NCBI GenBank assembly: GCA_030425045.1
Contig: JAUHVL010000008.1
Location: forward strand, 1 to 64,000
Direction of reading: 5' to 3'
DNA: 64,000 bases
Origin: a bacterium
GTDB taxonomy: Bacteria > Bdellovibrionota > Bacteriovoracia > Bacteriovoracales > Bacteriovoracaceae
Below are positions 27,167-35,297 of the stretch, piece by piece. Made by a program: the position numbers and the translations under genes. Below the pieces are notes generated by a model. That model made no database searches and was not told where the DNA came from. It saw only the letters and a list, made by a program, of their open reading frames with translations. The first letter of the stretch is position 1; every line of letters begins with the position of its first letter.

Positions 27167-29615
27167 TTAATGTCTTTGTGAAAACTCTGAGAAAATATTC
27201 ACTTGGAAAAGCAGTTGATTTGCTTTTGGACCACTATCTGTGACTATTTCATATTCCATCTTCTTGTAGACAGGAATTCTTTTTTTGAACATTTTAATTG
27301 TAAGTCCGTTATTTGCATCGAGATAGTCAAAAATTCGGACTTCCTTTTTACCTTCAAAGGGTCTATGAATTCTTCCTGCATACTGAACCATTCTTCCTTT
27401 AAATGAGACAGGCATCGTGATAAACAAAGAATCAAGAACAGGTAAATCAAAACCTTCTCCAATAAAAGATCCTGTCGAAAGTATGTAGAAAGATTCTTTC
27501 TTCTCAACACATTTTTGAATTTGTTCTAAAATTTCTTTTTTCTGCTTCTTCCCCATATCTCCAACAAGAACGAACTCTCTTGCTTTACCTTTTACAACAA
27601 GGCTCATTTTCTTTGAAATATTTGCTAAATGGCCTTTTCTTTCTGAAATAACCAAAGGATGTCTGTTGTTTTCAAGTTCCTTTGATAAGTCCTCAACAAT
27701 CATTTGAGTTCGTCCTTCGTGGGCAACAATCTCATCCCAAATTTCGTGTATCTCAAGCCTCCTCTCAAGAGTCTCTGAAAATTGAAATCCCGTTTCTCGA
27801 ACAAATACTTTTTTCTCCAAGTTCTTAGCCCCAAAGTCCTCCATTTCATATCTTGTAGGGCCTAGTTGCATATGAATAATTGCTTGATGACCATCTTTTC
27901 GATATGGAGTAGCCGTTAAACCGAGAAAATATTTAGCGGGAATTTGTTTTAACACTGCTTCAAATGAGACCGCCGGAACATGGTGACATTCATCTACAAT
28001 TATTTGCCCATAACTATTTAACAGTTCTTCACTGTCCTCTAATTTTGACAAAGTTTGCAGCATCGCTACATCAACTTTTCCTTTCGGCTTTTTTCTACTT
28101 CCACCGAAAGAACCTATTTCTTTAGGGTCGATATCCAAAAACACTTTTATTCTCTCAATCCATTGCTCCATTAAAGGCTTTCGATGGACTAGAATTAGAG
28201 TAGGAACTTTTCTCTTGGCAATAAGGTTACACCCCATCACTGTTTTACCAACACCAGGAGGGGCGACAAGTACTCCTGTATCAAATCTCGAAATTTCTTT
28301 GATGGCCTTTTTCTGATCGGACCTTAGTTCTCCTTGAAATTTCGTCCTAAGCTTTTTGTGTTTTCCTCTTTCATCAAAAATATTGACGTTTGCCCCAACC
28401 TCATTTGCGATTTCGACACACTCCTCAAACTTTCCTCTTGGAAGGGACATTTCGTTGCCTAAGTTTTCGCTACAACAGATGAAGCGGGGAGTATCCCAGG
28501 TTGAAAACCTCATTCTCTGTCTCTTGTAGAACTCAGGGTTCGCAAATGTTGCTGTTCTTCTAAAAGCTCCAATCAAGAAATCAGGAATACCTTCAAAGTT
28601 AATGAAGACCTGTTCTCCAAGCCTAATATCTACGCTTCCGGTAAATTCCTCATACTTTAATCTCTTAGTGATTGAATCGAGAGCATTTTCAGTGACTTTA
28701 AGGTCAAAGTCTTCAGGAGAAAAAGTTAAGTCTTTGAGAATATTCTTAGATAAAATAGAAGTCACATCATTTGCAGAAACAACTCTGGCCTTAGCAAGCA
28801 GCCCCCATTGATCTTTAATAGGTCGAAAATCTTCATCAACAAAAAGAGTATTTCCAATGTCTCTTGCTTTTCTCTGAAGAGGGAGTGCGATCAAGTTACC
28901 AAATCCACCTTTAGGGAGAATATCTTGATTAGGAAAAAAGCGGTCGTGACTGCTTAACTTGATTTGACGACACAGACTGGAAGCTCTTACAAGAATGAGA
29001 GTCCCCAATTGTCTTGCTTTATTTGCAAGAACAGGTTCATCGAAAAATATCCAGACGTGAGCACCATTTCCAGACTTAGAAATCTCTACATAGGCCTCTA
29101 TTCCAAATTCTCTAGCGGCTTTTTTAAAAGCTAAGGCATCTTTCTTCCAAGTCGCCTTGTCAAAATCAGCTGCCAAGAAGATACAAGTGTTGTCAGGTCG
29201 AATAGCATAAGTCCCTGCAATATGTGCTCCTTGAAGATGTCCTTTTACGGAAATGTCATCCAAAGGAACAAAGGACTGATGCTGGCTCAGAACATTTTAC
29301 TTTGGGCTTATTGCAAATTGGCTTCACCCATTCGTTCGTACAGACAGGTGAATAGCCTTTCTTTCCAGTTTTCTCATTTTCCCAGAAACGAGGAAAAATA
29401 TCTTTTCTGCAACTGAAGAGTCTTTGAAATAACTGTACTTTTTCTTCTGGAGTATTAGGGGTTGGAAAATTTAGTTCACGGCCTACGAGAGGAGTTTTCA
29501 GGTTGCTACTTTTCTTGAGAGTTCCTAGTTCTTTGAGTAAAGAAGTCCTCTGAACATTGAGTTCCTCAAGCTTCTTTTCGATTTCATCAATACGGCTAGA
29601 TGAACCTGATTCCAA
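27167..29615 (-). pseudogene. TOTE-type primase-helicase, frameshifted
   Basis: This is a large protein of the TOTE conflict-system type, with an archaeo-eukaryotic primase domain followed by a superfamily 2 helicase. The first part (29256-29615, 119 codons) has a coiled coil and ENEKTGKKGYSPVCTNEWV. The second (27167-29263, 698 codons) has the primase DFD (residues 33-35), Walker A APPGVGKT, DECHH, GLTATPYRKDG and QYAGRIHRP. Near 29285 the frames join as KCSE|QHQSFVPLDD, so two bases appear to be missing, including part of a conserved Cys codon. No slippery site is seen. It is either an inactivated gene or a sequencing error. Confidence 0.8.
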
Positions 29616-29616
29616 C

Positions 29617-29913
29617 TTAGGCAGCTTTTTTCAAAGTAACATTTGGAGAAATCCCTAGAACTGTCACCACTCTCATCAAGTAATCGAGAGTTATGCTTCT
29701 GCTTGTTCCCTTCTCAATTCTACTGATAACTGATTGAGTCGTTCCTAGCATCTCAGCTAATTCCTTTTGCGAAATGGACTGTTGCTTTCGGGCCTTCACA
29801 ATAGAGGCAATGATCTTGTTTTTCGTTGAAATGAGCCAGCTATCATAGTCATCAAGTCCAAGGACTTCCTTAGAAAATGTCTTTACGTCTTTGTAAGTTT
29901 TTGTCTTGGCCAT
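29617..29913 (-). CDS. XRE-family antitoxin (HigA-like)
   Basis: This is a 98-residue helix-turn-helix protein. The HTH is ISQKELAEMLGTTQSVISRIEKGTSRSITLDYLMRV at residues 45-80. Its ATG overlaps the toxin stop by one base (TAATG), and toxin-first order is typical of HigBA-like pairs. It would repress its own operon and block the toxin. It ends one base from the start of the broken TOTE gene, so read-through into that gene is likely. Confidence 0.88.
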   Translation of the reverse strand: MAKTKTYKDVKTFSKEVLGLDDYDSWLISTKNKIIASIVKARKQQSISQKELAEMLGTTQSVISRIEKGTSRSITLDYLMRVVTVLGISPNVTLKKAA

Positions 29914-30230
29914 TATCTTATCTCCTTCAATCTTTTGAGGATTAACTTCTTTTCTTTTTCTGGCAATTTCTGAGTCTTCTTCCTAAATGCGTGAAGAATA
30001 TAGATAGCATCCTTTTTCTTCACGAAGTAGATCACTCGAAACTGTCCCTTCTTATCCTTCACTCTGATCTCAAAGAGGTTCGAGTGTATGCCTGTTAATG
30101 GTCTAACATGAGGAAGCCCTAGAGTCAGACCCAATTCTAGTTTTTCAAGAATATCCTGCAAATCTTCACGAATATCCCGTGTTTCATTCCTTAATATTTT
30201 TATAACTTGATCTACGATCTCTATCTTCAT
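29913..30230 (-). CDS. RelE/ParE-type toxin (Gp49-like)
   Basis: This is a 105-residue toxin of the phage Gp49-like (HigB) group. Characteristic parts are GLPHVRPLTGIHSNLFEIRVKDKKGQFRVIYFV, then IYILHAFRKKTQKLPEKE. It probably cuts mRNA on the ribosome. AGGGGATG lies before the ATG. A -10 like TATATT and the near-palindromic ATATCGCAAATATGC lie just upstream, a possible operator. Confidence 0.9.
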   Translation of the reverse strand: MKIEIVDQVIKILRNETRDIREDLQDILEKLELGLTLGLPHVRPLTGIHSNLFEIRVKDKKGQFRVIYFVKKKDAIYILHAFRKKTQKLPEKEKKLILKRLKEIR

Positions 30231-30557
30231 TACATCCCCTGTAACTCTATCAATATAGCATATTTGCGATATTTTGTCATGAAAGTTTTTAAAGCACTAA
30301 CTATAAGAGAGATAACAACCTGAAATCATTTATTAGTGTCGACTCTTCAAGGTTATACCTTTAAAGAAAGCCCTTCATTTGTCACACACTTATAGGATTT
30401 TTTGAAATTTTTTCGGCTTATCCATTCGACTAGCTTTTGCTGTAGAAATACTTTCCCCCTATTTTATAGATGATTGATACAAAATTTGATTTTTCTATTT
30501 TCGTCATCGTCTTGCTTTAAGTATTTTTTATATGAAGAAATTCTAAATCACTAAGGA
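30231..30557. other. Gene-free spacer between two toxin-antitoxin pairs
   Basis: I find no gene, RNA or junction repeat here. The part next to 30230 holds the likely promoter and operator of the toxin pair (near 30245-30275, minus strand). The remainder is A/T-rich, with no GATCCAC site and no tRNA-like core, so the two pairs belong to one cassette. Confidence 0.5.
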
Positions 30558-30818
30558 TTAGGCAACTTTCTGACGAGCTTCCCAAAGATCATACTCAGCC
30601 TGCATCCTCACCCACATTTCAGCCGTTGTCCCTAGTTTATCTTCCAGAATAATAGCAAAAGATGGGGAGATTCCCCTTTTCCCATTTACGATTTCATTAA
30701 TTTTTCTAGGCGAACAACCACAAAGCTTTGCTAACGTCGATTGGTTAAGCTCCATCTCGGCCATATAAATTTCGGCAAGAACTTTTCCTGGATGTAATGG
30801 TAATGGATTTTCAATCAT
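30558..30818 (-). CDS. higA: HigA antitoxin
   Basis: This is an 86-residue antitoxin of the HigA/VapI group. It opens with PLHPGKVLAEIYMAEMELNQSTLAKLCGCSPRKINEIVNGKRGISP, the classic HigA helix-turn-helix. The C-terminal part (WVRMQAEYDLWEARQ) is also typical. It follows higB after 2 bp. Confidence 0.93.
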   Translation of the reverse strand: MIENPLPLHPGKVLAEIYMAEMELNQSTLAKLCGCSPRKINEIVNGKRGISPSFAIILEDKLGTTAEMWVRMQAEYDLWEARQKVA

Positions 30819-30820
30819 AG

Positions 30821-31117
30821 CTAACCTCGATGATAATTTTCGATCTTCACCTCAGAGAATTCACCATTTTTAAACTTAAAGGTTATACACCAAGGTAATT
30901 TTATCGTGACACTCCAATATTCTTTTCGATTTCCCTTTAATTTATGAAGTCGAATAGTAGGAGGCTCACCTTTTATTTTTAAATCTTCCAATGTGCTTGT
31001 AGCATGCATAATTGTCAGTAGTGCTTTTGCTCGTAGCCATAACTCTTTAGGTAAAGACTTGGACTTATTTGTCATCCAAACGTCTTTCGCAACTTTTCCT
31101 TCAAAACTAACAATCAC
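30821..31117 (-). CDS. higB: HigB toxin
   Basis: This is a 98-residue RelE-fold toxin of the HigB killer group, with IRLHKLKGNRKEYWSVTIKLPWCITFKFKNGEFSEVKIENYH near the end. It starts at a GTG at 31117, with GGGGAG five bases upstream. It would cut mRNA in translating ribosomes. It is transcribed from a strong promoter overlapped by a dyad (31137-31168). Confidence 0.93.
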   Translation of the reverse strand: MIVSFEGKVAKDVWMTNKSKSLPKELWLRAKALLTIMHATSTLEDLKIKGEPPTIRLHKLKGNRKEYWSVTIKLPWCITFKFKNGEFSEVKIENYHRG

Positions 31118-31136
31118 AGCTTCTCCCCAAACACTA

Positions 31137-31168
31137 TTACATTATACCACATTATGTAACAAAAACAA
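31137..31168 (-). promoter_or_regulatory. higBA promoter and operator
   Basis: On the minus strand TTGTTT (plus 31163-31168) and TATAAT (plus 31141-31146) are 16 bp apart. A dyad TTACATTAT-ACCAC-ATTATGTAA (31137-31159, one mismatch) covers the -10. This is a good HigA operator candidate. Confidence 0.7.
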
Positions 31169-31191
31169 TAATGACGTGTAAATTAGATAAC

Positions 31192-31370
31192 GTTCGAGTC
31201 GAACTCTCCCCGCCCCTTGATCCACTTTTGATCCACCTCTTGATGAGAAAACATGAAATATGATGAGAGAAGATGAAAGTTAAGAAAAGGCCAAGCTTTT
31301 GAAATCATTCCAACTTGTTAAAATTAATCAGGTTTCAAAACCCCAAGGAGGGAACTCGTCGCTCCCGCCA
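31192..31370. repeat. Cassette junction repeat R3 (179 bp)
   Basis: It starts GTTCGAGTCGAACTCTCCCC. GATCCAC lies at 31219 and GATCCACC at 31230. Tandem 20-bp repeats occupy 31241-31260 and 31261-31280, and CTCGTCGCTCCCGCCA ends at 31370. It separates the helicase/higBA cassette from the Nudix cassette. The sequence after it matches that after the tRNA gene itself. Confidence 0.92.
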
Positions 31371-31502
31371 TTTACTTAAAAAATAATCCTAAAGCCTTGT
31401 TATCACAGGGCTTTTTTTTTCGCCTAAAAAAACGTGATCCACTTTGATCCACCTCTCGATACTTTTTTTATAAGCACGATTCCGTGATCCACCTTTGATC
31501 CA
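31371..31502. repeat. Duplicate of the tRNA downstream region with paired GATCCAC sites
   Basis: From 31353 to about 31449 the sequence repeats 18822-18917 almost exactly, including the terminator. Beyond the point where the IS interrupts the first copy, this one continues GATCCACC at 31446, then a second pair at 31486 and 31497. It shows what the tRNA-proximal end looked like before the IS arrived. No gene lies between 31371 and 31558. Confidence 0.85.
31391..31419 (+). terminator. Copy of the tRNA-Asp terminator
   Basis: AAGCCTTGT and ACAGGGCTT pair around a TATC loop, followed by a T-run. It differs from the copy at 18860 by one loop base and one T. Here it follows a truncated tRNA end with no functional tRNA before it. 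Confidence 0.75.
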
Positions 31503-31558
31503 AAAGAATTAGATCCCATGTCTTTATTTGTTTTCTCGCTTTAATACTAAGGCGATTA

Positions 31559-31786
31559 ATGACAATAAATCTCAGCAAGAAATACAAAAAAGCATCCTAT
31601 CCAGACTGTCTCGATGAGCTAAAACAATTGTCGGTAGTAGAAATGAAAGTCAAAAATGAAGAAATCCATGTACTCACAGAGATAAAAAAGAACGCCAAGA
31701 AGATGTTCTCCTGCTTAAAGCTAGAATTGCCAGAGAAAGTTCTTTACCAATCAAATCCAGAAGTTCAATTTGTGGGTCCGGCCTAA
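31559..31786 (+). CDS. Small hypothetical protein
   Basis: This is a 75-residue lysine-rich protein with no recognised domain. AAGG lies seven bases before the ATG, which gives some support. It is the first gene of its cassette and the only one on the plus strand there. It could be the remnant of a longer gene. Confidence 0.4.
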   Translation: MTINLSKKYKKASYPDCLDELKQLSVVEMKVKNEEIHVLTEIKKNAKKMFSCLKLELPEKVLYQSNPEVQFVGPA

Positions 31787-31805
31787 CTCTTTTTAAAAAC
31801 TAAAA

Positions 31806-32066
31806 CTATACGAGAGACTCTCTGTTGTTGTTTTGTACCCTACAAGGTGTCAAACCTACGTGAACTTGGCTTTCATCAATTGCATAGTATTGAATCAGGT
31901 CTTTTGAAGTTTTTATTGAGTCGTCTAACCCTAGTAAGAGTTTATCAATCAAATTTGGAGTCTTTTGTTTCATGGCCATATATCCCCAATACGAAAATCG
32001 TAAATAGAAAAAATAATCACTAGCTTTGACGAAAAAGGCCCAAAGTTTTAGCAAAAAATTTGTCAA
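31806..32066 (-). CDS. Small hypothetical protein
   Basis: This is an 86-residue protein with an aromatic N-terminus (LWAFFVKASDYFFYLRFSYWGYMAM) and a polar C-terminal half. The first part may contact a membrane. It follows the Nudix gene on the same strand by 20 bp, so it could be the third gene of that operon. No family is recognised. Confidence 0.4.
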   Translation of the reverse strand: MTNFLLKLWAFFVKASDYFFYLRFSYWGYMAMKQKTPNLIDKLLLGLDDSIKTSKDLIQYYAIDESQVHVGLTPCRVQNNNRESLV

Positions 32067-32086
32067 ATTTGATTGGTTTCTAGATT

Positions 32087-32875
32087 TTACTTAATTCTTC
32101 TTGCAGAGTAGCCCATACTCCCTGCAAGACTTGTTTCTATCCCAGAAGTAGGCATCCAAGAAAAGTGGAAGTTCATTCCTTTATCAATACCATCTCCTTG
32201 CACAGAGTGTGACCAACTTTCCTGTACTTCAGTTGTCGGTTCAAGAAGGAAGACATGACGCCTGTTAAACTGTTCGTGTGTATTTCGGTACATTATGTAC
32301 TCATCAATTTTTTTAATGACTCTAACTTTCTCTAGTCCTGATTCTTCTTGTGCCTCACGAAGTACTGCTCTCTCAATTTCTTCTCCTGGATCCACTGAAC
32401 CAGCAGGTACTTGGAGACCAGCTTCACTCCATTTTTTGTCGTGCTCAAAAACCAGTATTTCTTTCTTGTTTCCCTTGCTCTTCAAAATGTAAGCTAAAAC
32501 TTTATCCACTAAAGGGTACTTACTATTTTCAATAGCAAAGTCATTCCAAGAAATCTTTTTCGCTTCTATATTAGATTCACAAATTATTTGGAACTTATCT
32601 TGATACAATGGATTAGTCGGAAGATCAGAAACAAGTACTTCCAATGGTTCCCTCACTACAAAACGATGCCATTCTTGTAATCCAGACGAAAAATACTTAT
32701 CAAGACCACGCTCTGTCCAAAATGAGATAGCTCCAGGATACTCTGTTCCTATTTTCGGCAGCCATGAGCCGTCAGGCTTTCCCTCTCTTCTCCTGTCATC
32801 TCTTGGGCAATGATTGTCCACAGCCTCATAGATGCCAATGCCATCACAAACAAATCTGTAGATTTTTTCACTCAC
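32087..32875 (-). CDS. Nudix hydrolase with extra N-terminal domain
   Basis: This 262-residue protein hydrolyses a nucleoside-diphosphate-linked compound. The Nudix box GSVDPGEEIERAVLREAQEESGL fits G-x5-E-x7-REUxEExGU. About 110 residues precede it, with EWHRFVVREPLEVLVSDLP, which I cannot assign. The C-terminus (SLAGSMGYSARRIK) is basic. The start overlaps the stop of the tautomerase gene (ATGA), so they act as a pair. The substrate is unknown. Confidence 0.85.
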   Translation of the reverse strand: MSEKIYRFVCDGIGIYEAVDNHCPRDDRRREGKPDGSWLPKIGTEYPGAISFWTERGLDKYFSSGLQEWHRFVVREPLEVLVSDLPTNPLYQDKFQIICESNIEAKKISWNDFAIENSKYPLVDKVLAYILKSKGNKKEILVFEHDKKWSEAGLQVPAGSVDPGEEIERAVLREAQEESGLEKVRVIKKIDEYIMYRNTHEQFNRRHVFLLEPTTEVQESWSHSVQGDGIDKGMNFHFSWMPTSGIETSLAGSMGYSARRIK

Positions 32876-33249
32876 TTTCTTACCACTCCATTTCCGGCTA
32901 TCACTCTTCCAGACTTTGCTTCTTTGTAGGTCATAAAAATATTTCCAGATATTCCAAGAGATTCACTCAAGGTGTTCGCTGCTACAGTTAATACTTTTTC
33001 AATTTCTTCTTCTGATTTCCCTTCAAAACAAGTGAGTTCACAAATTGGAGGATGAGTTTCACTTGGTTGTTCGACTGCTTCATTTTCTCCCTCAACATAG
33101 AACCCCGGAGAGATTTCTTCCCAAGTCGACCAGACTTGATGTGGTTTGCAACCATACACCTCACTGATGGCCACACAGGTTTTTTTGAGTGCTGATGTGA
33201 TTTTGCTTTTGTCTTTTTGAGGCAAGGCTCTCACGTGAAGAATTGGCAT
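32872..33249 (-). CDS. Tautomerase-superfamily protein
   Basis: This is a 125-residue protein of the 4-oxalocrotonate tautomerase/MIF type. The ATG at 33249 gives MPILHVRALP, placing the catalytic Pro directly after Met. GGAGAGAAAG precedes it, so this start is preferred over 33261. The part from VWSTWEEISPGFYVEGE to the GNGVVRK end is longer than a classical 62-residue subunit. It is coupled to the Nudix gene, suggesting a two-step detoxification or salvage cassette. Confidence 0.75.
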   Translation of the reverse strand: MPILHVRALPQKDKSKITSALKKTCVAISEVYGCKPHQVWSTWEEISPGFYVEGENEAVEQPSETHPPICELTCFEGKSEEEIEKVLTVAANTLSESLGISGNIFMTYKEAKSGRVIAGNGVVRK

Positions 33250-33349
33250 CTTTCTCTCCATTTTGATTGAAAACTTCTACCATCTCCAACAAATTTTGTC
33301 CCGATGCAATAAGATGGAAAATCGACTCTATCCTAATCTCTTAGTTTGA

Positions 33350-33426
33350 GAGTTCAGATTTTCCCCTGACATTGATCCTTTTCTACGCACTTTGACGCTA
33401 GGGTTCGTCGCTTTCCGCTCCCGCCA
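33350..33426. repeat. Shortened cassette junction
   Basis: A weak left core (GAGTTCAGATTTTCCCC) is followed by TTGATCC. After only about 40 bp comes the right core (GTTCGTCGCTTTCCGCTCCCGCCA), which has four extra bases. Most of the 179-bp unit, including the tandem 20-bp repeat, is missing. It separates the Nudix cassette from the isochorismatase cassette. Confidence 0.65.
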
Positions 33427-33590
33427 TTTTCGATTTTAATTTATAAGCAATTTAAATCATTAATTTCCAACTTTATTCAATAAGAATTTATTAACTTAAA
33501 GTGGTGGATCAAGTTGGATCTAGAACTAAATCTATTAGTATTTTTATATCTTTAAGAATGATTGGCGGGAGAAGGTAAATCCTAACAATT
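33427..33590. repeat. Left end of the isochorismatase cassette, inverted GATCCA sites
   Basis: GGTGGATC (33503-33510) and TGGATC (33515-33520) are the GATCCACC/GATCCA pair in reverse orientation. GATTGGCGGG (33560-33569), then CCTAACAA, repeats a motif at 26571. No gene is present between 33250 and 33702. Confidence 0.6.
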
Positions 33591-33702
33591 ATTAAAGAAT
33601 ACCCATTCAAACACTTATTCCCCACTATTTTTAAGTATTGAAAGAATAGCAAAAGGAGGATTTTCTTTGCTGACATCTTATAGGTATTAAAAGTATGTAT
33701 GA

Positions 33703-34347
33703 TTAATTATTAAAAAGCCTTTCAATATCTATCAAAGTACCTAGTTCTTCATAGTGTTCACGAGATAAGTCGATAGATTTTTCACCATCAACCTTCGCGA
33801 AGTCATTTAGGTAATACGGGTATATATATTCGTGGTAATTAAAGTCGGCAATTCCTTTTGGATAGGCTTTAACAGTATAACTTTCTTTCAGTGCACCGAT
33901 GATAGTTGACTGAACACAAGCACCACCATTTGCTCCCATAACGACAAGGTTATCTATTAAATATTTATCTAAGAAATTAAGTGCTTTCTTCCGATGGATC
34001 TCATTACCTAAACCATTAGAAAAAAGGTCGTTGTATTCTTTTCTTATGATAGTAAAGTTTTGGTAGCCACTAAGCTCACTCTTAAGAACGGGAAGCAAGT
34101 TACCCCAAGTTCCATACAGTGTCGCTAATATAGGAACATTGTTTTTCTTCGCTAGTCTTATAACTCTAACCTGTTCTTCAATTAACGCTTCAAGCTTCTC
34201 TTTGTTTCGTCGAGCTAATTCCCTTCCCCCCTTATAATCTATTATGAAATAGCTTTCCATATCGAGGATCAAAAGTCCCGACTTCATTGCACTAGCATTG
34301 GAACTAATAAGAAGAAAGGTAACTAAAAACAAATATACCTTAATCAT
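33703..34347 (-). CDS. Exported isochorismatase-like hydrolase
   Basis: This is a 214-residue cysteine hydrolase of the isochorismatase fold. The triad is visible: Asp in LLILDMES, Lys in IIRKEYND and Cys in GANGGACVQST. Unlike most members it has an N-terminal signal peptide (VTFLLISSNASA), so it acts in the periplasm or outside. Known relatives cleave amides or isochorismate. It is the main cargo of its cassette, with a toxin-antitoxin pair behind it. Confidence 0.82.
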   Translation of the reverse strand: MIKVYLFLVTFLLISSNASAMKSGLLILDMESYFIIDYKGGRELARRNKEKLEALIEEQVRVIRLAKKNNVPILATLYGTWGNLLPVLKSELSGYQNFTIIRKEYNDLFSNGLGNEIHRKKALNFLDKYLIDNLVVMGANGGACVQSTIIGALKESYTVKAYPKGIADFNYHEYIYPYYLNDFAKVDGEKSIDLSREHYEELGTLIDIERLFNN

Positions 34348-34483
34348 GAGTTAGTTTTTAGCATTGAACTTATTAATTGAAAATATAGATCAAATTAATC
34401 TTAAAAGAGCTTGAGGTACTCCTGCTCACATTATTTAATATAAATGAAATCTCATTTATTTATGAAATAAGTACCATTACTTA

Positions 34484-34837
34484 CTACATCGTAGATATGC
34501 TTTTTAGAAAATATTTAGGGTCACGCTCGATTAATTGCAGTAGTCTTCTCGTTGCTCCATTAGGAGAATTTTCGCCACGCTCCCAAGCTTTAACGGCACT
34601 TGGAGAACAAGCTAAAATAGAAGCAAAAACGGGCTGGCTCACCTCAAGAAGACTTTCTCTAATTTTTTTTATTTTTGTTTTTGAATACTTTGGTGGCCCA
34701 TCTGGTAATTCTAAACTTTCTGACTTTAAAGTCACCTTTCCACTCGCATGATCAAGGGCCTCTTCCGCACTGGCCAGCAGTAACTCAGAGAAGTTATCGC
34801 TTGTTACTTCATTTTTTTTTCTTTTTTTCATACTCAT
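34484..34837 (-). CDS. XRE-family antitoxin (NadS/HigA-like)
   Basis: This is a 117-residue protein from the ATG at 34837. The C-terminal helix-turn-helix is LLEVSQPVFASILACSPSAVKAWERGENSPNGATRRLLQLI, the form seen in NadS/HigA regulators. The start lies inside the 3' end of the toxin gene, a 29-bp overlap. It would bind the toxin and repress the operon. Confidence 0.85.
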   Translation of the reverse strand: MSMKKRKKNEVTSDNFSELLLASAEEALDHASGKVTLKSESLELPDGPPKYSKTKIKKIRESLLEVSQPVFASILACSPSAVKAWERGENSPNGATRRLLQLIERDPKYFLKSISTM

Positions 34838-35162
34838 GTTTAATACCCTCAACAATTTTCTTTAATACTTTCTTTTCAGCAGGAGCAAGGTCATCTTTTA
34901 TATCCTTGCTATACAGAAGCATTAAGTAGGTTGTTTCATCTTTAGCTAAATCCAAATAAAGAACTCTAAAACCGCCTCTTTTACCCTTATTTCGAGTTTT
35001 ATCACTTACCCGAAACTTTCTTATTCCACCTGTGCCAATAACGAGATCACCACGAGTAGGGTTTTCTAAAATATCGTTCTTAATCTGTCTTTCAAGCTCC
35101 TTGTCATCCTCTTGGTCAATCAGACTCTTAAAGATGCTAGTTTCAACAAACTTTCTAATCAT
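34809..35162 (-). CDS. RelE-type toxin
   Basis: This is a 117-residue toxin of the PF06296-like RelE group. I start at the ATG at 35162, which has AAAGGA eight bases upstream. Key parts are GTGGIRKFRVSDKTRNKGKRGGFRVLYLDL, followed by YLMLLYSKDIKDDLAPAEKK. The C-terminus is a run of lysines. It probably inhibits translation. Confidence 0.85.
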   Translation of the reverse strand: MIRKFVETSIFKSLIDQEDDKELERQIKNDILENPTRGDLVIGTGGIRKFRVSDKTRNKGKRGGFRVLYLDLAKDETTYLMLLYSKDIKDDLAPAEKKVLKKIVEGIKHEYEKKKKK

Positions 35163-35297
35163 ACTTATCGTCCTTTCAATGTATGACATTTAATATTATA
35201 TACTATTTAATGTCATATTTCCATATAAATCTACAACAGATCATAATTACAAATATTTATAGGTGCTACCAGTACTTATTTCGACCCTAAACTAAAG

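Noticed and set aside
27062-29263. Read-through of the helicase stop into the toxin tail as one fusion protein
   Set aside because: The tail is in the same frame, but a TAA stop separates them and the two parts have unrelated homologies; a recombination junction is simpler.
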